DNA of 47,933 nucleotides, from NCBI RefSeq assembly GCF_018613835.1, contig NZ_JAGGPM010000037.1, positions 1 through 47,933 on the forward strand, given 5' to 3'. The stretch's first letter is position 1, and every line of letters begins with the position of its first letter. The DNA comes from Arthrobacter sp. ISL-5. Lineage in GTDB: Bacteria; Actinomycetota; Actinomycetes; Actinomycetales; Micrococcaceae. The position numbers were made by a program, and so were the translations under genes. Under the pieces are notes generated by a model. That model was not told the origin of the DNA. It did no database searches and saw nothing but the letters and a program-made list of their open reading frames with translations. Positions 1 to 6,645 of the stretch are shown one piece after another.

Positions 1-767
1 ACTCCAGCGACATCCAGGCCGGGCCGTTGTTGCTGGCCCTCATTCCGCTGGCTGCTTACACGTTCCTGGCCCAGAAGTACCGCCGGTTTTTTGGCACCAG
101 ACCCGTCGCGGCGTGGGTGATCCTTCTTCCCTTGGGCGTGATCACCTGGGGGTTGGTGCATGCATCCGGCATCCATGCCACCGTCGCCGGTGTGCTGCTG
201 GGGTTCGCCATCCCTGTGGTCCGGTCGCAGGCCAGCGGCGGCCCCTCTGCGGGTCCTGGCCTCTCTGAGATTTTCGAGCACCGGTTCCGGCCGATTTCCG
301 CCGGGATTGCGGTCCCGGTCTTTGCGTTCTTCTCCGCCGGTGTCGCCGTGGGTGGCTGGGACGGCCTGGTCTCGGCCGTGACTGACCCTGTGGCCATCGG
401 CATCATCGTGGCGTTGGTGCTGGGTAAACCGGTGGGGATCCTGGGCACCACCTGGCTCCTGACGAAGGCCACAAGAGCGTCCCTGGACCGGTCCCTGAAG
501 TGGATCGATGTGTTCGGGATGTCCCTTTTGGCCGGGATCGGCTTCACCGTTTCGCTCCTCGTGGCGGAGCTGAGCTTCGGGCAGGGCAGCGCCCACGATG
601 ACCACGCCAAGGTGGGAATCCTCGCCGCGTCCCTGCTGGCCGCGCTCCTGGCATCGGCAGTGCTGGGCGTCCGGAACCGTCAGTACCGTGCCGTGGAGGC
701 GGAAGAGGCCATCGACACTGACCGGGACGGCATCCCGGACGTTTACGAAGAAGACCGCCGCCCGTGA
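1..767 (+). CDS. nhaA: Na+/H+ antiporter NhaA, C-terminal part (cut by window start)
   Basis: The frame is open from base 3 and ends at TGA 765-767, giving about 254 residues of a family usually near 400 or more, so the 5' part lies outside the window. Recognisable NhaA features are the repeated hydrophobic helices, the segment GIHATVAGVLLGFAIP, and the late helix LAGIGFTVSLLVAEL. NhaA exchanges cytoplasmic Na+ for external H+ at the inner membrane. The tail DTDRDGIPDVYEEDRRP is hydrophilic and acidic, reminiscent of a calcium-binding-like DxDxDG loop, and follows the last helix. A hairpin terminator lies just downstream. Bases 400 onward recur as a damaged copy near 2.8 kb. Confident family call; completeness unknown. 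Confidence 0.93.
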   Translation, partial: SSDIQAGPLLLALIPLAAYTFLAQKYRRFFGTRPVAAWVILLPLGVITWGLVHASGIHATVAGVLLGFAIPVVRSQASGGPSAGPGLSEIFEHRFRPISAGIAVPVFAFFSAGVAVGGWDGLVSAVTDPVAIGIIVALVLGKPVGILGTTWLLTKATRASLDRSLKWIDVFGMSLLAGIGFTVSLLVAELSFGQGSAHDDHAKVGILAASLLAALLASAVLGVRNRQYRAVEAEEAIDTDRDGIPDVYEEDRRP

Positions 768-788
768 CCTGACCCGGTCCACACGCGT

Positions 789-825
789 GGAGGGTCCCCT
801 ACCGGCTATGCGGTAGGGGACCTCC
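789..825. terminator. Bidirectional hairpin terminator after nhaA
   Basis: A stem of about 15 bp with a six-base loop: left arm ending TCCCCTACCG, loop GCTATG, right arm CGGTAGGGGA. It lies 22 bp after the nhaA stop and about 20 bp from the stop of the oppositely oriented sulP fragment, so it can serve both converging transcripts. A near-identical hairpin is present in the second repeat copy. Confidence 0.75.
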
Positions 826-844
826 CCGTCAAGAGGCGGCGGGG

Positions 845-1067
845 TCAGTGGCCGGCACCGAGTTTCCCGCCAAGGCGTTCGCGCATGAGGGTGCTTGCGT
901 CGTTGAGGCCGATGATCTTCACGTCCGTGCCGTGGCGGTGGTACTTCGCGGTGATGGCATCGAGCGCTGCGATGGTGGAGGCGTCCCAGAGGTGGGAGGC
1001 GTGCGTGTCGATGACGACGTGCTCGGGGTCCAGGGCGTAGTCGAACTGGGTATAGAGGCCGTTGGAG
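845..1067 (-). pseudogene. SulP transporter 3' fragment (STAS domain), copy 1
   Basis: Read from 1067 down to the TGA at 845-847, the frame gives SNGLYTQFDYALDPEHVVID and then a STAS-like segment (HLWDASTIAALDAI) ending KLGAGH. Only the last ~73 codons of a ~500-codon anion transporter remain. The homology stops exactly where the repeat block stops, and the thioredoxin gene begins beyond it. The reading frame continues upstream into the thioredoxin gene in another frame; that extension is chance. No start codon or transmembrane part remains, so it is not expected to be functional. Confidence 0.82.
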
Positions 1068-1073
1068 CATTGG

Positions 1074-1400
1074 CTAAACGAGGAAGTCGGCAAACTCCTT
1101 CTCCAGGAACTGCTTGGGCCTGGCCCCGAGGGCGGCAGCCCGCAGCCTGCCGCCCTCGAACAAGAAGATGGCCGGGATGGAGGTGATGCCCAGCGTCTCT
1201 GCGACGCCCGGATTTTCGTCGACGTTGACTTTGACAACCTCGACCTTGCCGGAGTGCTCGTCAGCGATCTGGTCCAGCACAGGGGAGACCAGTCGGCAGG
1301 GGCCGCACCAGTCCGCCCAGAAGTCAACAATGACAGGCTTGGATGATTTGAGGACATCCTCTACGAATGATGCGTCGGTGACGTTTCTGAGACTGGTCAT
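1074..1400 (-). CDS. trxA: Thioredoxin
   Basis: A 108-residue single-domain thioredoxin, the normal family length. The active site WCGPC is at residues 31-35 within a FWADWCGPC context, and the cis-proline is in TSIPAIF near residue 76. It would reduce cytoplasmic protein disulfides using thioredoxin reductase, which is not seen here. The ATG (1398-1400) overlaps the TGA of the upstream Crp-family gene as ATGA, so translation is very likely coupled. The gene ends only 6 bp before the junction with the sulP fragment of repeat copy 1, so its native downstream context has been lost. No anomaly in the protein. Confidence 0.95.
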   Translation of the reverse strand: MTSLRNVTDASFVEDVLKSSKPVIVDFWADWCGPCRLVSPVLDQIADEHSGKVEVVKVNVDENPGVAETLGITSIPAIFLFEGGRLRAAALGARPKQFLEKEFADFLV

Positions 1401-2182
1401 GATGTATTGCGGGCCTTCGATCTTAGGGCGGCGGTGTTTTGGACGGTGATCCGGCCGCGGCCTTGCCGGATGATGCCTTGGGCCGCAAAATCGGCCAGGG
1501 TCTTGCTGGTGGCTTCGCGGGTGGCGCCCAGGAGCCCGGCAATTTGTTCGTGCGTGAGCCGGATAGGGCGGTTCTGCCCGAATCGGCCGGCCGGGGCGGT
1601 ACCTGCGAGGCTGAGCAGGGTTGAGGCAACGCGGGCCGTCAGGGGACGCAGGGCCAGATCAGTGAGACGTTCTTCCAGCCGGGCGACTTGTTCGCCGAGG
1701 AGCCGGGAAATGCGGATAGCGATCCTCGGGTCCGAAATCAGAAACCGTTCCACCTCCTCGGCGCTGAGGCGACAGATCGCCGAGTCCTCGATGGCTTCAG
1801 CGTAGTTGTCATACATGCGCTGGCCGACCAGAAGCATCTCGCCGAAGACGGCTCCGGGTTCGAGAATGGCCATGGTCAGGGCCTTGCCGTCCTCGGCGAC
1901 CCTGAAGACACGCACTCTGCCGGTCTTGAGGATGAACAGGGCCGTGACGGGTTGGGATTGGCTGAAGACCAGTTCTCCGCGGCGGAACATGCGGACCGGG
2001 GCCATCAGGTCCATGGCCCGCATCTCCTCGGGGGACAGGTCGGCGAACAGGTCCACCTCGTCCAGGCAGGTGAACGGGTCCTCCGGACCGGCCGCGAAGG
2101 GGTCGGGCTCCCGTTGCTGCGGCGCCCAAGGCTGGAGGCCGCCGGCGGCGGCCTCCAGATCCCGTCCGACGTCATCGCTCAC
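1397..2182 (-). CDS. Crp/Fnr-family transcriptional regulator
   Basis: 261 residues. The cyclic-nucleotide-binding-like beta-barrel spans roughly residues 40-155, with PGAVFGEMLL in the phosphate-binding-cassette position. A long dimer helix and a C-terminal winged helix follow (LTHEQIAGLLGATREATSKTL split around residues 200-222). There is no N-terminal cysteine cluster, so an Fnr-type iron-sulfur centre is unlikely; the one cysteine near the barrel start is isolated. I chose GTG 2180-2182 because it overlaps the upstream stop as GTGA; a longer in-frame start at 2332 would run inside the upstream gene. It is coupled at both ends with the membrane-protein and thioredoxin genes. The ligand is not predictable from sequence. 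Confidence 0.88.
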   Translation of the reverse strand: MSDDVGRDLEAAAGGLQPWAPQQREPDPFAAGPEDPFTCLDEVDLFADLSPEEMRAMDLMAPVRMFRRGELVFSQSQPVTALFILKTGRVRVFRVAEDGKALTMAILEPGAVFGEMLLVGQRMYDNYAEAIEDSAICRLSAEEVERFLISDPRIAIRISRLLGEQVARLEERLTDLALRPLTARVASTLLSLAGTAPAGRFGQNRPIRLTHEQIAGLLGATREATSKTLADFAAQGIIRQGRGRITVQNTAALRSKARNTS

Positions 2183-2634
2183 GTCCGGCCTTTCAGCACA
2201 CGTACGGCCACGAGGGCCAGGATGGCCCCATAGACCAGATGACCCATCAGGGACATTCCGGCCATCGTGTCGATCACGAACAATGGCATTCCCAGGACGG
2301 CGGGCATGATGGTCAGGGCCCCCAGGACCCACCAGAGGGCACCGTAGCCCAGGCCCACCAGCGTGCCCTTGCCGTAGGAGCTGAGGAGCCCGGCGAAGGG
2401 TACGGTCAGGCCGAGCCCGATCAGGATCGAGATGACCATGTGGATGCCGAAGCCGGCCCCGGCGGAATTCAAGCCGACCAGCGATGCAACCATGGGCAAC
2501 ATGCCCATCATGGCCATGAGCAGACCGAAAACCAGGCCCCCGGCGATCCCGCCGGTGACGCCGGCTGTTGCGCGTCGGCCCAGATGCATTGCGGAAATGT
2601 GGGGGTGGCGTGCCACCGGAGATGTCGCGGACAT
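2179..2634 (-). CDS. Small four-helix membrane protein, unknown function
   Basis: 151 residues with about four hydrophobic segments: a glycine-rich helix after residue 20 (TGGIAGGLVFGLLMAMMGM), then helices around 50-75, 85-110 and 120-145. The start at 2634 is fixed by a strong ribosome-binding site (GAAAGGAG, about 7 bp upstream); a longer ORF to 2718 has no such support. It is the first gene of a coupled operon with a Crp-family regulator and thioredoxin. A CRP-like palindrome lies about 70 bp upstream. I do not recognise a characterised family. The methionine-rich helices and the operon partners would suit a redox- or gas-responsive membrane role, but that is only inference. Confidence 0.75.
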   Translation of the reverse strand: MSATSPVARHPHISAMHLGRRATAGVTGGIAGGLVFGLLMAMMGMLPMVASLVGLNSAGAGFGIHMVISILIGLGLTVPFAGLLSSYGKGTLVGLGYGALWWVLGALTIMPAVLGMPLFVIDTMAGMSLMGHLVYGAILALVAVRVLKGRT

Positions 2635-2703
2635 TGCTTGACTCCTTTCGCGGAACGAATGCTGCTTACCCTCGCAATGTAGCCCCCGGGCAGGGGGCAG
2701 TTC

Positions 2704-2719
2704 TGTGATCTTGAACACA
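2704..2719. promoter_or_regulatory. Candidate Crp-type operator upstream of the membrane-protein/Crp/thioredoxin operon
   Basis: TGTGATCTTGAACACA fits the Crp consensus TGTGA-N6-TCACA with a single mismatch (A for T at the start of the right half). It sits 70 bp upstream of the first start codon of an operon that itself encodes a Crp/Fnr regulator, the expected place for autoregulation. Confidence 0.45.
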
Positions 2720-2766
2720 CAGCGTGAGAGTGGGCGGTTATCGCCCTGACCCCAATTCCCCGGCTT

Positions 2767-3134
2767 GCATCATCCGGGCTTTGGTGCTGGGTAAACCGGC
2801 AGGGATCCTGGGCGCCGTCTGGCTCCTCACCAAGGCGACCTAAGCGTCCCTGGACCGGTCCTTGAAGTGGATTGATGTGTTCGGGGTGTCCCTTCTGGCC
2901 GGGATCGGCTTCACCGTTTCGCTCCTCGTGGCGGAGCTGAGCTTCGGGCAGGGCGGCGCCCACGATGACCACGCCAAGGGTCGGGATACTCGCCGCGTCC
3001 CTGCTGGCCGCGCTCCTGGCGTCCGTAGTGCTGGGCGTCCGGAACCGCCGGTACCGTGCGGTGGAGGCGGAAGAGGCCATCGACACTGGCCTGGACGGCA
3101 TCCCGGACGTTTACGAAGGGGACCGCCGCCCGTG
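2767..3134 (+). pseudogene. nhaA 3' fragment, second copy, inactivated
   Basis: The protein aligns with the nhaA at the window start (MKWIDVFGVSLLAGIGFTVS and onward), but three lesions are visible. There is no 5' half. An in-frame TAA at 2841-2843 replaces an arginine codon of copy 1. A frameshift near 2980 (AAGGGTCGGGATAC against AAGGTGGGAATC) scrambles the last helix until the frame is regained by eye at the shared tail. The stop TGA is at 3132-3134. Not expected to make product. Confidence 0.85.
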
Positions 3135-3156
3135 ACCTGATCCGGTCCATACGCAG

Positions 3157-3194
3157 GGAGGGTCCCCTACCGTCTGTGCGGTGGGGGACCCTCC
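3157..3194. terminator. Bidirectional hairpin, second copy
   Basis: Left arm GGAGGGTCCCCTACCG, six-base loop TCTGTG, right arm CGGTGGGGGACCCTCC, with one G-T wobble. It is the counterpart of the hairpin at 789-825 and likewise lies between a nhaA end and a converging sulP end. Confidence 0.72.
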
Positions 3195-3215
3195 ATGTTT
3201 ACGGCGGCTGCGGGA

Positions 3216-3746
3216 TTAGTGGCCGGCGCCGAGTTTCCCGGCGAGGCGTTCGCGCATGAGGGTGCTTGCGTCGTTGAGGCCGATGATCTTCACGTCCGTG
3301 CCGTGGTGGTGGTACTTCTCGGTGATTGCGTCCAGGGCGGCGATGGTGGAGGCGTCCCAGAGGTGGGAGGCGTGCATGTCGATGATCACGTGCTCGGGGT
3401 CCAGGGCGTATTCGAACTGGGTGTAGAGGCCGTTGGAGGACGCGAAGAACAGTTCGCCGTCCACGACATAGGTCGCTGTCTGGTGCCCATCGATGGTTTT
3501 GACGGTGCGTTCGACGGTGACGAAGTGCGCGACCCGGAGGGCAAACAGCACCATGGCAACAATCACGCCAACCCCGACGCCGATTGCCAGGTTGTGGGTG
3601 GTGACTGTGCCGACAACGGTGGCGACCATGACCAGGGTTTCGCTCTTGGGCATCATCTTCAGGGTCCGGGGATGGATGCTGTGCCAGTCGAACGTGGCCC
3701 AGGAAACGAAGATCATCACCGCGACCAGGGTATCCTCCCCACTCAC
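3216..3746 (-). pseudogene. SulP anion transporter C-terminal fragment
   Basis: About 176 residues of the C-terminal part of a SulP family transporter. The segment TFDWHSIHPRTLKMMPKSET and two hydrophobic helices (VATVVGTVTTHNLAIGVGVG; VIVAMVLFALRVAHF) are followed by a STAS domain ending KLGAGH. A complete SulP has ten or more helices and ~500 residues, so two thirds are missing. The upstream edge, near 3740, abuts coding-like sequence in another frame (MSELTSEEIRNLPLPDLAMR), which suggests a deletion or recombination joint. The stop is TAA 3216-3218. Substrate (sulfate, bicarbonate or other anion) cannot be told from this part. Confidence 0.82.
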
Positions 3747-3813
3747 CGAGAACCCGCATGGCGAGGTCCGGGAGCGGAAGGTTGCGGATTTCTTCCGAGG
3801 TCAGCTCGCTCAT
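3735..3813 (-). pseudogene. N-terminal stub of an unidentified gene, joined to sulP remnant
   Basis: From ATG 3811-3813 about 26 codons read MSELTSEEIRNLPLPDLAMR then VLGEWGG, a plausible amphipathic protein start. The frame then runs into the antisense of the sulP fragment and loses any protein character. I do not recognise the family. It may be the start of a gene truncated by the event that removed the front of sulP. No convincing ribosome-binding site is present. Confidence 0.35.
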
Positions 3814-3973
3814 GGTGCGATCGTACGACCATAATGACCAGCTAAAGAGTCCCGGACACGCCGAGAGCGGACGAAAGAGTTGCGGGTCGCCTTAAGGAGC
3901 GAGGCCAAGAAGAGAATCTCCATCGGCAATGGGATGGGGCCATCCGCCTATGCACTCCAGGCACGCAGGCGAG

Positions 3974-4258
3974 CTATGTCGTCTGCTCGCTGTCCGTATC
4001 CGGGAATTCACGGAGTGTGGCCGCTACGGCCCTGACCGCGGCCGGGTCTTCCGTCCAGGGCCGGCCTGTCCGCGTGCAGGCGTGGAAGTTTGTCACTTTC
4101 GTGGCCTTGGCGGCCTCAGTGAGTTCTGCCCACGCTACCCGCAGTTCCTCCAGGAGCTCCGGTGACATGGGCGCGTCCGGGACAGGGACTGCCGCCCCAA
4201 CTGGACTCACGGGTGCCGCGGTTGCGGCTTTTCGCTGAAAAAGACTTCTAAGGCCCAT
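3974..4258 (-). CDS. Small hypothetical protein
   Basis: 94 residues, start ATG at 4258 preceded by AAGGGGGAA in good position. The N-terminus is basic (MGLRSLFQRK), then a proline/valine/alanine linker, then a predicted helical region (SPELLEELRVAWAELTEAAK) and a C-terminal part with NFHACTRTGRPW. It has no membrane segment or known motif. The codon use and ribosome-binding site support a real gene, but I do not recognise the family. It stands alone between the sulP remnant and an empty stretch. Confidence 0.6.
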   Translation of the reverse strand: MGLRSLFQRKAATAAPVSPVGAAVPVPDAPMSPELLEELRVAWAELTEAAKATKVTNFHACTRTGRPWTEDPAAVRAVAATLREFPDTDSEQTT

Positions 4259-4583
4259 TTCTGTGTTCCCCCTTTTCCCCCTACCCAGAGTATCAATGCC
4301 CCCTCAACGCGTCCGGGACCTCCGAACCCGGAAGACTGCTGCCATGGCCCTGTTCAGCCCAGCAAGCCGGGCGACAGTGGAGGCGACCAATCTGGCCCGT
4401 GGTTACCCCTCACGGTAAAGGCCTGGTTGCTCTGTTCGAGCCGGGCTTGATGGGAGTGTTCATGTGCCGTATCCCGCTTGGCTCCAGACGTGAGTCGGGA
4501 TCCGCAGGCGCGAGCTGTGTCCACGTCGAGTGCTACGAGCAGACCGGGCAAAACCGACCGCAGAATAGTCTTTACACATGGCA
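4259..4583. other. Stretch with no recognisable gene
   Basis: No open frame here has both a ribosome-binding site and protein-like composition. The segment directly upstream of the small gene includes the purine-rich leader on the minus strand. The rest shows nothing I can name. Confidence 0.5.
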
Positions 4584-4806
4584 GCACCACCGGGGACGTG
4601 TCCTTAAACGTAATTGTGATGTCGTGCTAACGGTGGACGACTTTCGTCAGCCATGCGCACGGAGTCCATGGCGCGGAAGCAGTGTCTGCCTGAGCCAGCT
4701 GGTGATCTGCGAGCGTTGAGGGGCGGACTACGACGCTGCTGCGAAGGCAAGTTTGCCCAGCCACCTCACTGCGGTGCCTGGCGAAAGTTAGGGGATGGGT
4801 GTCGCG
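4584..4806. repeat. Dispersed repeat, copy 1
   Basis: Shares with 20039-20220 the leader GCACCACCGGGGAC, the motif GACGACTTTCG, a coding-like stretch (GATCTGCGAGCGTTGAGG ... GACTACGACGCTGC) and the end TGTCGC. Near both ends of the core lie inverted motifs ACTTTCGTCAG and CTGGCGAAAGT. In the other copy the stretch reads as a C-terminal peptide ending RLPSHLTCGA and stop; here one extra G breaks that frame. It abuts the truncated IS5-type transposase. Its origin is unknown; it could be the tail of a lost mobile-element gene. Confidence 0.6.
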
Positions 4807-5088
4807 GGAGTCCAGATCGCCAAGGGTCTCCGCGCGGGTCTGGACGTGTTCGAGTACCTTCGTCCAGGTGCCGTCCTTGGCCCAGCGGTCGAAGTTCTTG
4901 AATACGGTGTTCCAGTTCCCGAAGCGCTCGGGAAGGTCCCGCCACGGCGCCCCCGTCCGGAACTTCCATGCCGTCCCCTCAACGACCATGCGGCGGTCCG
5001 CGACCGGGCGCCCGTTGCCCTTCCAAGCAGGAAACAGCGGCCCGATCACGGCCCACACCTCGTCAGATACTAAAAAGCGATCGCCCAT
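4807..5088 (-). pseudogene. IS5-family transposase, N-terminal fragment
   Basis: From ATG 5086-5088, about 93 residues match the N-terminal DUF4096-type domain of IS5-group transposases: VSDEVWAVIGPLFPAWKGNG, then FRTGAPWRDLPERFGNW, then VFKNFDRWAKDGTW, ending near GDLDS. The normal protein continues with a DDE catalytic domain; here it is replaced at about 4807 by the dispersed repeat. No catalytic residues remain, so the fragment is inactive. It belongs to a run of broken mobile-element genes up to 5.6 kb. Confidence 0.82.
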
Positions 5089-5154
5089 CTCACCAGCCAA
5101 CCGCATCCAAACGCCTGACGGGTTTAGCAACACACCCTAGACCGCCACTGGAAA

Positions 5155-5345
5155 CGCCTTGGAAGGACGCTGGACCCAGAGGACTTCACCGATGCCCAAG
5201 CCATTGCAGCAATCGAGCGGATAACCCGCGGCAACTTCCGGCTCCTCGAGCGACTGTTCCCCCCAGATCACCCGCGTCCTCAAAATAAACCAGCTCGAAA
5301 CCATCACCGACGACGTCATCGAAGCAGCCGCCAGCATCACCTGCA
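5155..5345 (+). pseudogene. Transposition-type AAA ATPase, C-terminal fragment
   Basis: Reading LDRHWKRLGRTLDPEDFTDA, then AIAAIERITRGNFRLLERLF and, after a frameshift, QITRVLKINQLETITDDV. This resembles the C-terminal helical part of the AAA ATPases that accompany integrase-type transposases (TniB/IstB-like). A run of six Cs near 5260, where five would keep frame, breaks the reading. No Walker motifs are present. Only a fragment remains. Confidence 0.68.
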
Positions 5346-5574
5346 CCGTCCTCACAACAACCGCGCAGGACTCATTGGGACACGTCCATGACAGATCCCC
5401 GGTGATCATCCCGCGGGACATGGTGGATCACTGGCTGGACCCGGGAACCAAAACCCTTCCGATATTCAGCAGCTCCTGGACGCCATGCCCGACCCTGCCC
5501 TCGCCCCGCGAAAAGTCAGCGACAGAGTCAACAACGTCCGCAACGATGGCCCCGAACTGATCGATCCCGCGTGA
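5344..5574 (+). pseudogene. SRAP (YedK/HMCES-type) peptidase, C-terminal fragment
   Basis: The frames give HDRSPVIIPRDMVDHWLDPG, then, after a one-base shift near 5455, IQQLLDAMPDPALAPRKVSD and NNVRNDGPELIDPA with stop at 5572-5574. This is the characteristic end of SOS-response-associated peptidases, which crosslink abasic sites in single-stranded DNA through an N-terminal cysteine. That N-terminus is absent here. The His of HDR is the conserved C-terminal active-site histidine. Truncated plus frameshifted, so a pseudogene. Confidence 0.75.
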
Positions 5575-5615
5575 CCCGGAGGCCCGTTCCCCGGCCCTGA
5601 CACTCTCCGGACAGC

Positions 5616-5651
5616 ACTGCGGGCATATCCTCCAAAGGATATGCCCGCAGT
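5616..5651. terminator. Perfect 16-bp hairpin downstream of the betaine ABC operon
   Basis: ACTGCGGGCATATCCT, loop CCAA, AGGATATGCCCGCAGT: a perfect stem. It lies 20 bp beyond the stop codon of the substrate-binding protein gene, the last gene of the minus-strand operon, so it is its likely transcription terminator. A T-tract is weak, as is common in actinobacteria. Confidence 0.75.
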
Positions 5652-5670
5652 AGAGCGATTCGGGAAAAGG

Positions 5671-6645
5671 CTACTGGAGCCAGGCCTGCACCTGCTGGGA
5701 GTGTGCGTCCACCCACTTCTTGGCGGCTTCTTCGGGTTTCATGCCGTTCTGGATGTCGGTGGCAACCGCATCCTGGTCGTCATTGGTCCAGGTGAAAGCC
5801 TTCGCCAGCTTGGCGGCCGGGGAACCACTGTCGGCAAACTTCTTGGAGATCATCTTGTTCAGCTTGTAGTCGGGATAGTCACAGGCCACTTTCTCCGGGT
5901 CTGAGTCACAGCCGGGCGTCCACTTCGGCAGATTGACTTTTACCAGCGGAACTTCGGAGAGGAACCACTGCGGCTCGTAGAAATAGCCCAACAGCGGCGT
6001 CTTGTTCTTTTCAGCCGAACGGAATGATTGGATGAGGGCCGCTTCTGACCCGGAAAAGACCACCTTGTAGTCGAGCCCTAGGTTCTTGACCAGGGCTTCG
6101 TCATTGGTGACGAAGGCCGGGTCGCCATCAAGCACCTGCCCCTTTCCGCCGGACTCCGACGTGGCCAGTAGCGAGGCGTACTTGTTCAGGTTCTTGCTGT
6201 CGGTGATGTCCGGGTACTTCTCTGCCATCCATGGTGGTACGTACCATCCGATATGACCTTCGTTGCCGGTTGGACCGGCGTCGACTGCCACCGCCTGATC
6301 AGTGATGTATTGCTTGACCAGGTCGTCATGGCCCCAGTTCTCGATGATGACGTCAACCTCGCCGGAACCGAAGCCCTGCCAGGAAATCTGCTCCGAGAGA
6401 TCCTTTTGGACCACTGAGCAGCCGAGCTTCTCCTTGGCGACGTAGCTGTAAACAGCGGCATTGGCGGTGTATCCCACCCACGCATTCATGGCCACGTTGA
6501 CAGTTCCACATGAAGCATTGCTTGCGCCTGCGGCGGCCGCCTGATTGACCGAGGCACCGCCGCAACCTGCCAGCAGCAAGGCGCCGGCAACGGCTCCAGC
6601 GAGTGTCGGAATAGTTCGTTTTAGGATGAGTCCGGCTTTTGTCAT
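5671..6645 (-). CDS. Glycine betaine/choline-type ABC transporter substrate-binding lipoprotein
   Basis: 324 residues. The N-terminus has a basic start, a hydrophobic core and the lipobox LLAGC with the lipidated Cys at 28, so the protein is anchored outside the membrane. The mature part is an OpuAC/ProX-type binding domain, with aromatic-rich segments (NAWVGYTANAAVYSYVA; IIENWGHDDLV; GWYVPPWMAEKYP) of the kind that cage quaternary ammonium groups. Start ATG 6643-6645 follows AAGGAGCTCC and overlaps the stop of the permease gene as ATGA. It is the last gene of the order ATPase-permease-binding protein. Compatible-solute uptake is likely; betaine, choline and carnitine cannot be told apart by eye. 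Confidence 0.9.
   Translation of the reverse strand: MTKAGLILKRTIPTLAGAVAGALLLAGCGGASVNQAAAAGASNASCGTVNVAMNAWVGYTANAAVYSYVAKEKLGCSVVQKDLSEQISWQGFGSGEVDVIIENWGHDDLVKQYITDQAVAVDAGPTGNEGHIGWYVPPWMAEKYPDITDSKNLNKYASLLATSESGGKGQVLDGDPAFVTNDEALVKNLGLDYKVVFSGSEAALIQSFRSAEKNKTPLLGYFYEPQWFLSEVPLVKVNLPKWTPGCDSDPEKVACDYPDYKLNKMISKKFADSGSPAAKLAKAFTWTNDDQDAVATDIQNGMKPEEAAKKWVDAHSQQVQAWLQ

Larger units (their letters stand above)
400..1067. repeat. Direct repeat, copy 1 (nhaA 3' end, hairpin, sulP 3' end)
   Basis: This block recurs at 2767-3438 in the same orientation. It runs from GCATCATC inside nhaA through the stop codon and the bidirectional hairpin into the STAS-encoding end of sulP on the minus strand. 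The right edge is sharp: both copies share CGTTGGAG, then diverge at 1068. This copy keeps the nhaA frame open; the other does not. The two copies bracket the thioredoxin/Crp/membrane-protein operon. Confidence 0.85.
2767..3438. repeat. Direct repeat, copy 2 (nhaA 3' end, hairpin, sulP 3' end)
   Basis: Second copy of the block at 400-1067, in the same orientation and of near-equal length (672 against 668 bp), with scattered substitutions and small indels. Homology begins at GCATCATC within nhaA and ends at CGTTGGAG within sulP. Unlike copy 1, the sulP side here continues for another ~300 bp of genuine transporter sequence. This copy therefore probably holds the original sulP junction, and copy 1 holds the original nhaA. 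Confidence 0.85.

Noticed and set aside
845..1357. A single minus-strand frame spanning the sulP tail and the thioredoxin region
   Set aside because: Only the last ~73 codons look like protein; the front is the thioredoxin gene read out of frame. It is a chance fusion across the repeat edge.
2183..2332. Longer N-terminus for the Crp-family regulator
   Set aside because: It would lie inside the upstream membrane-protein gene, has His/Gly/Arg-rich shadow composition, and ignores the GTGA coupling.
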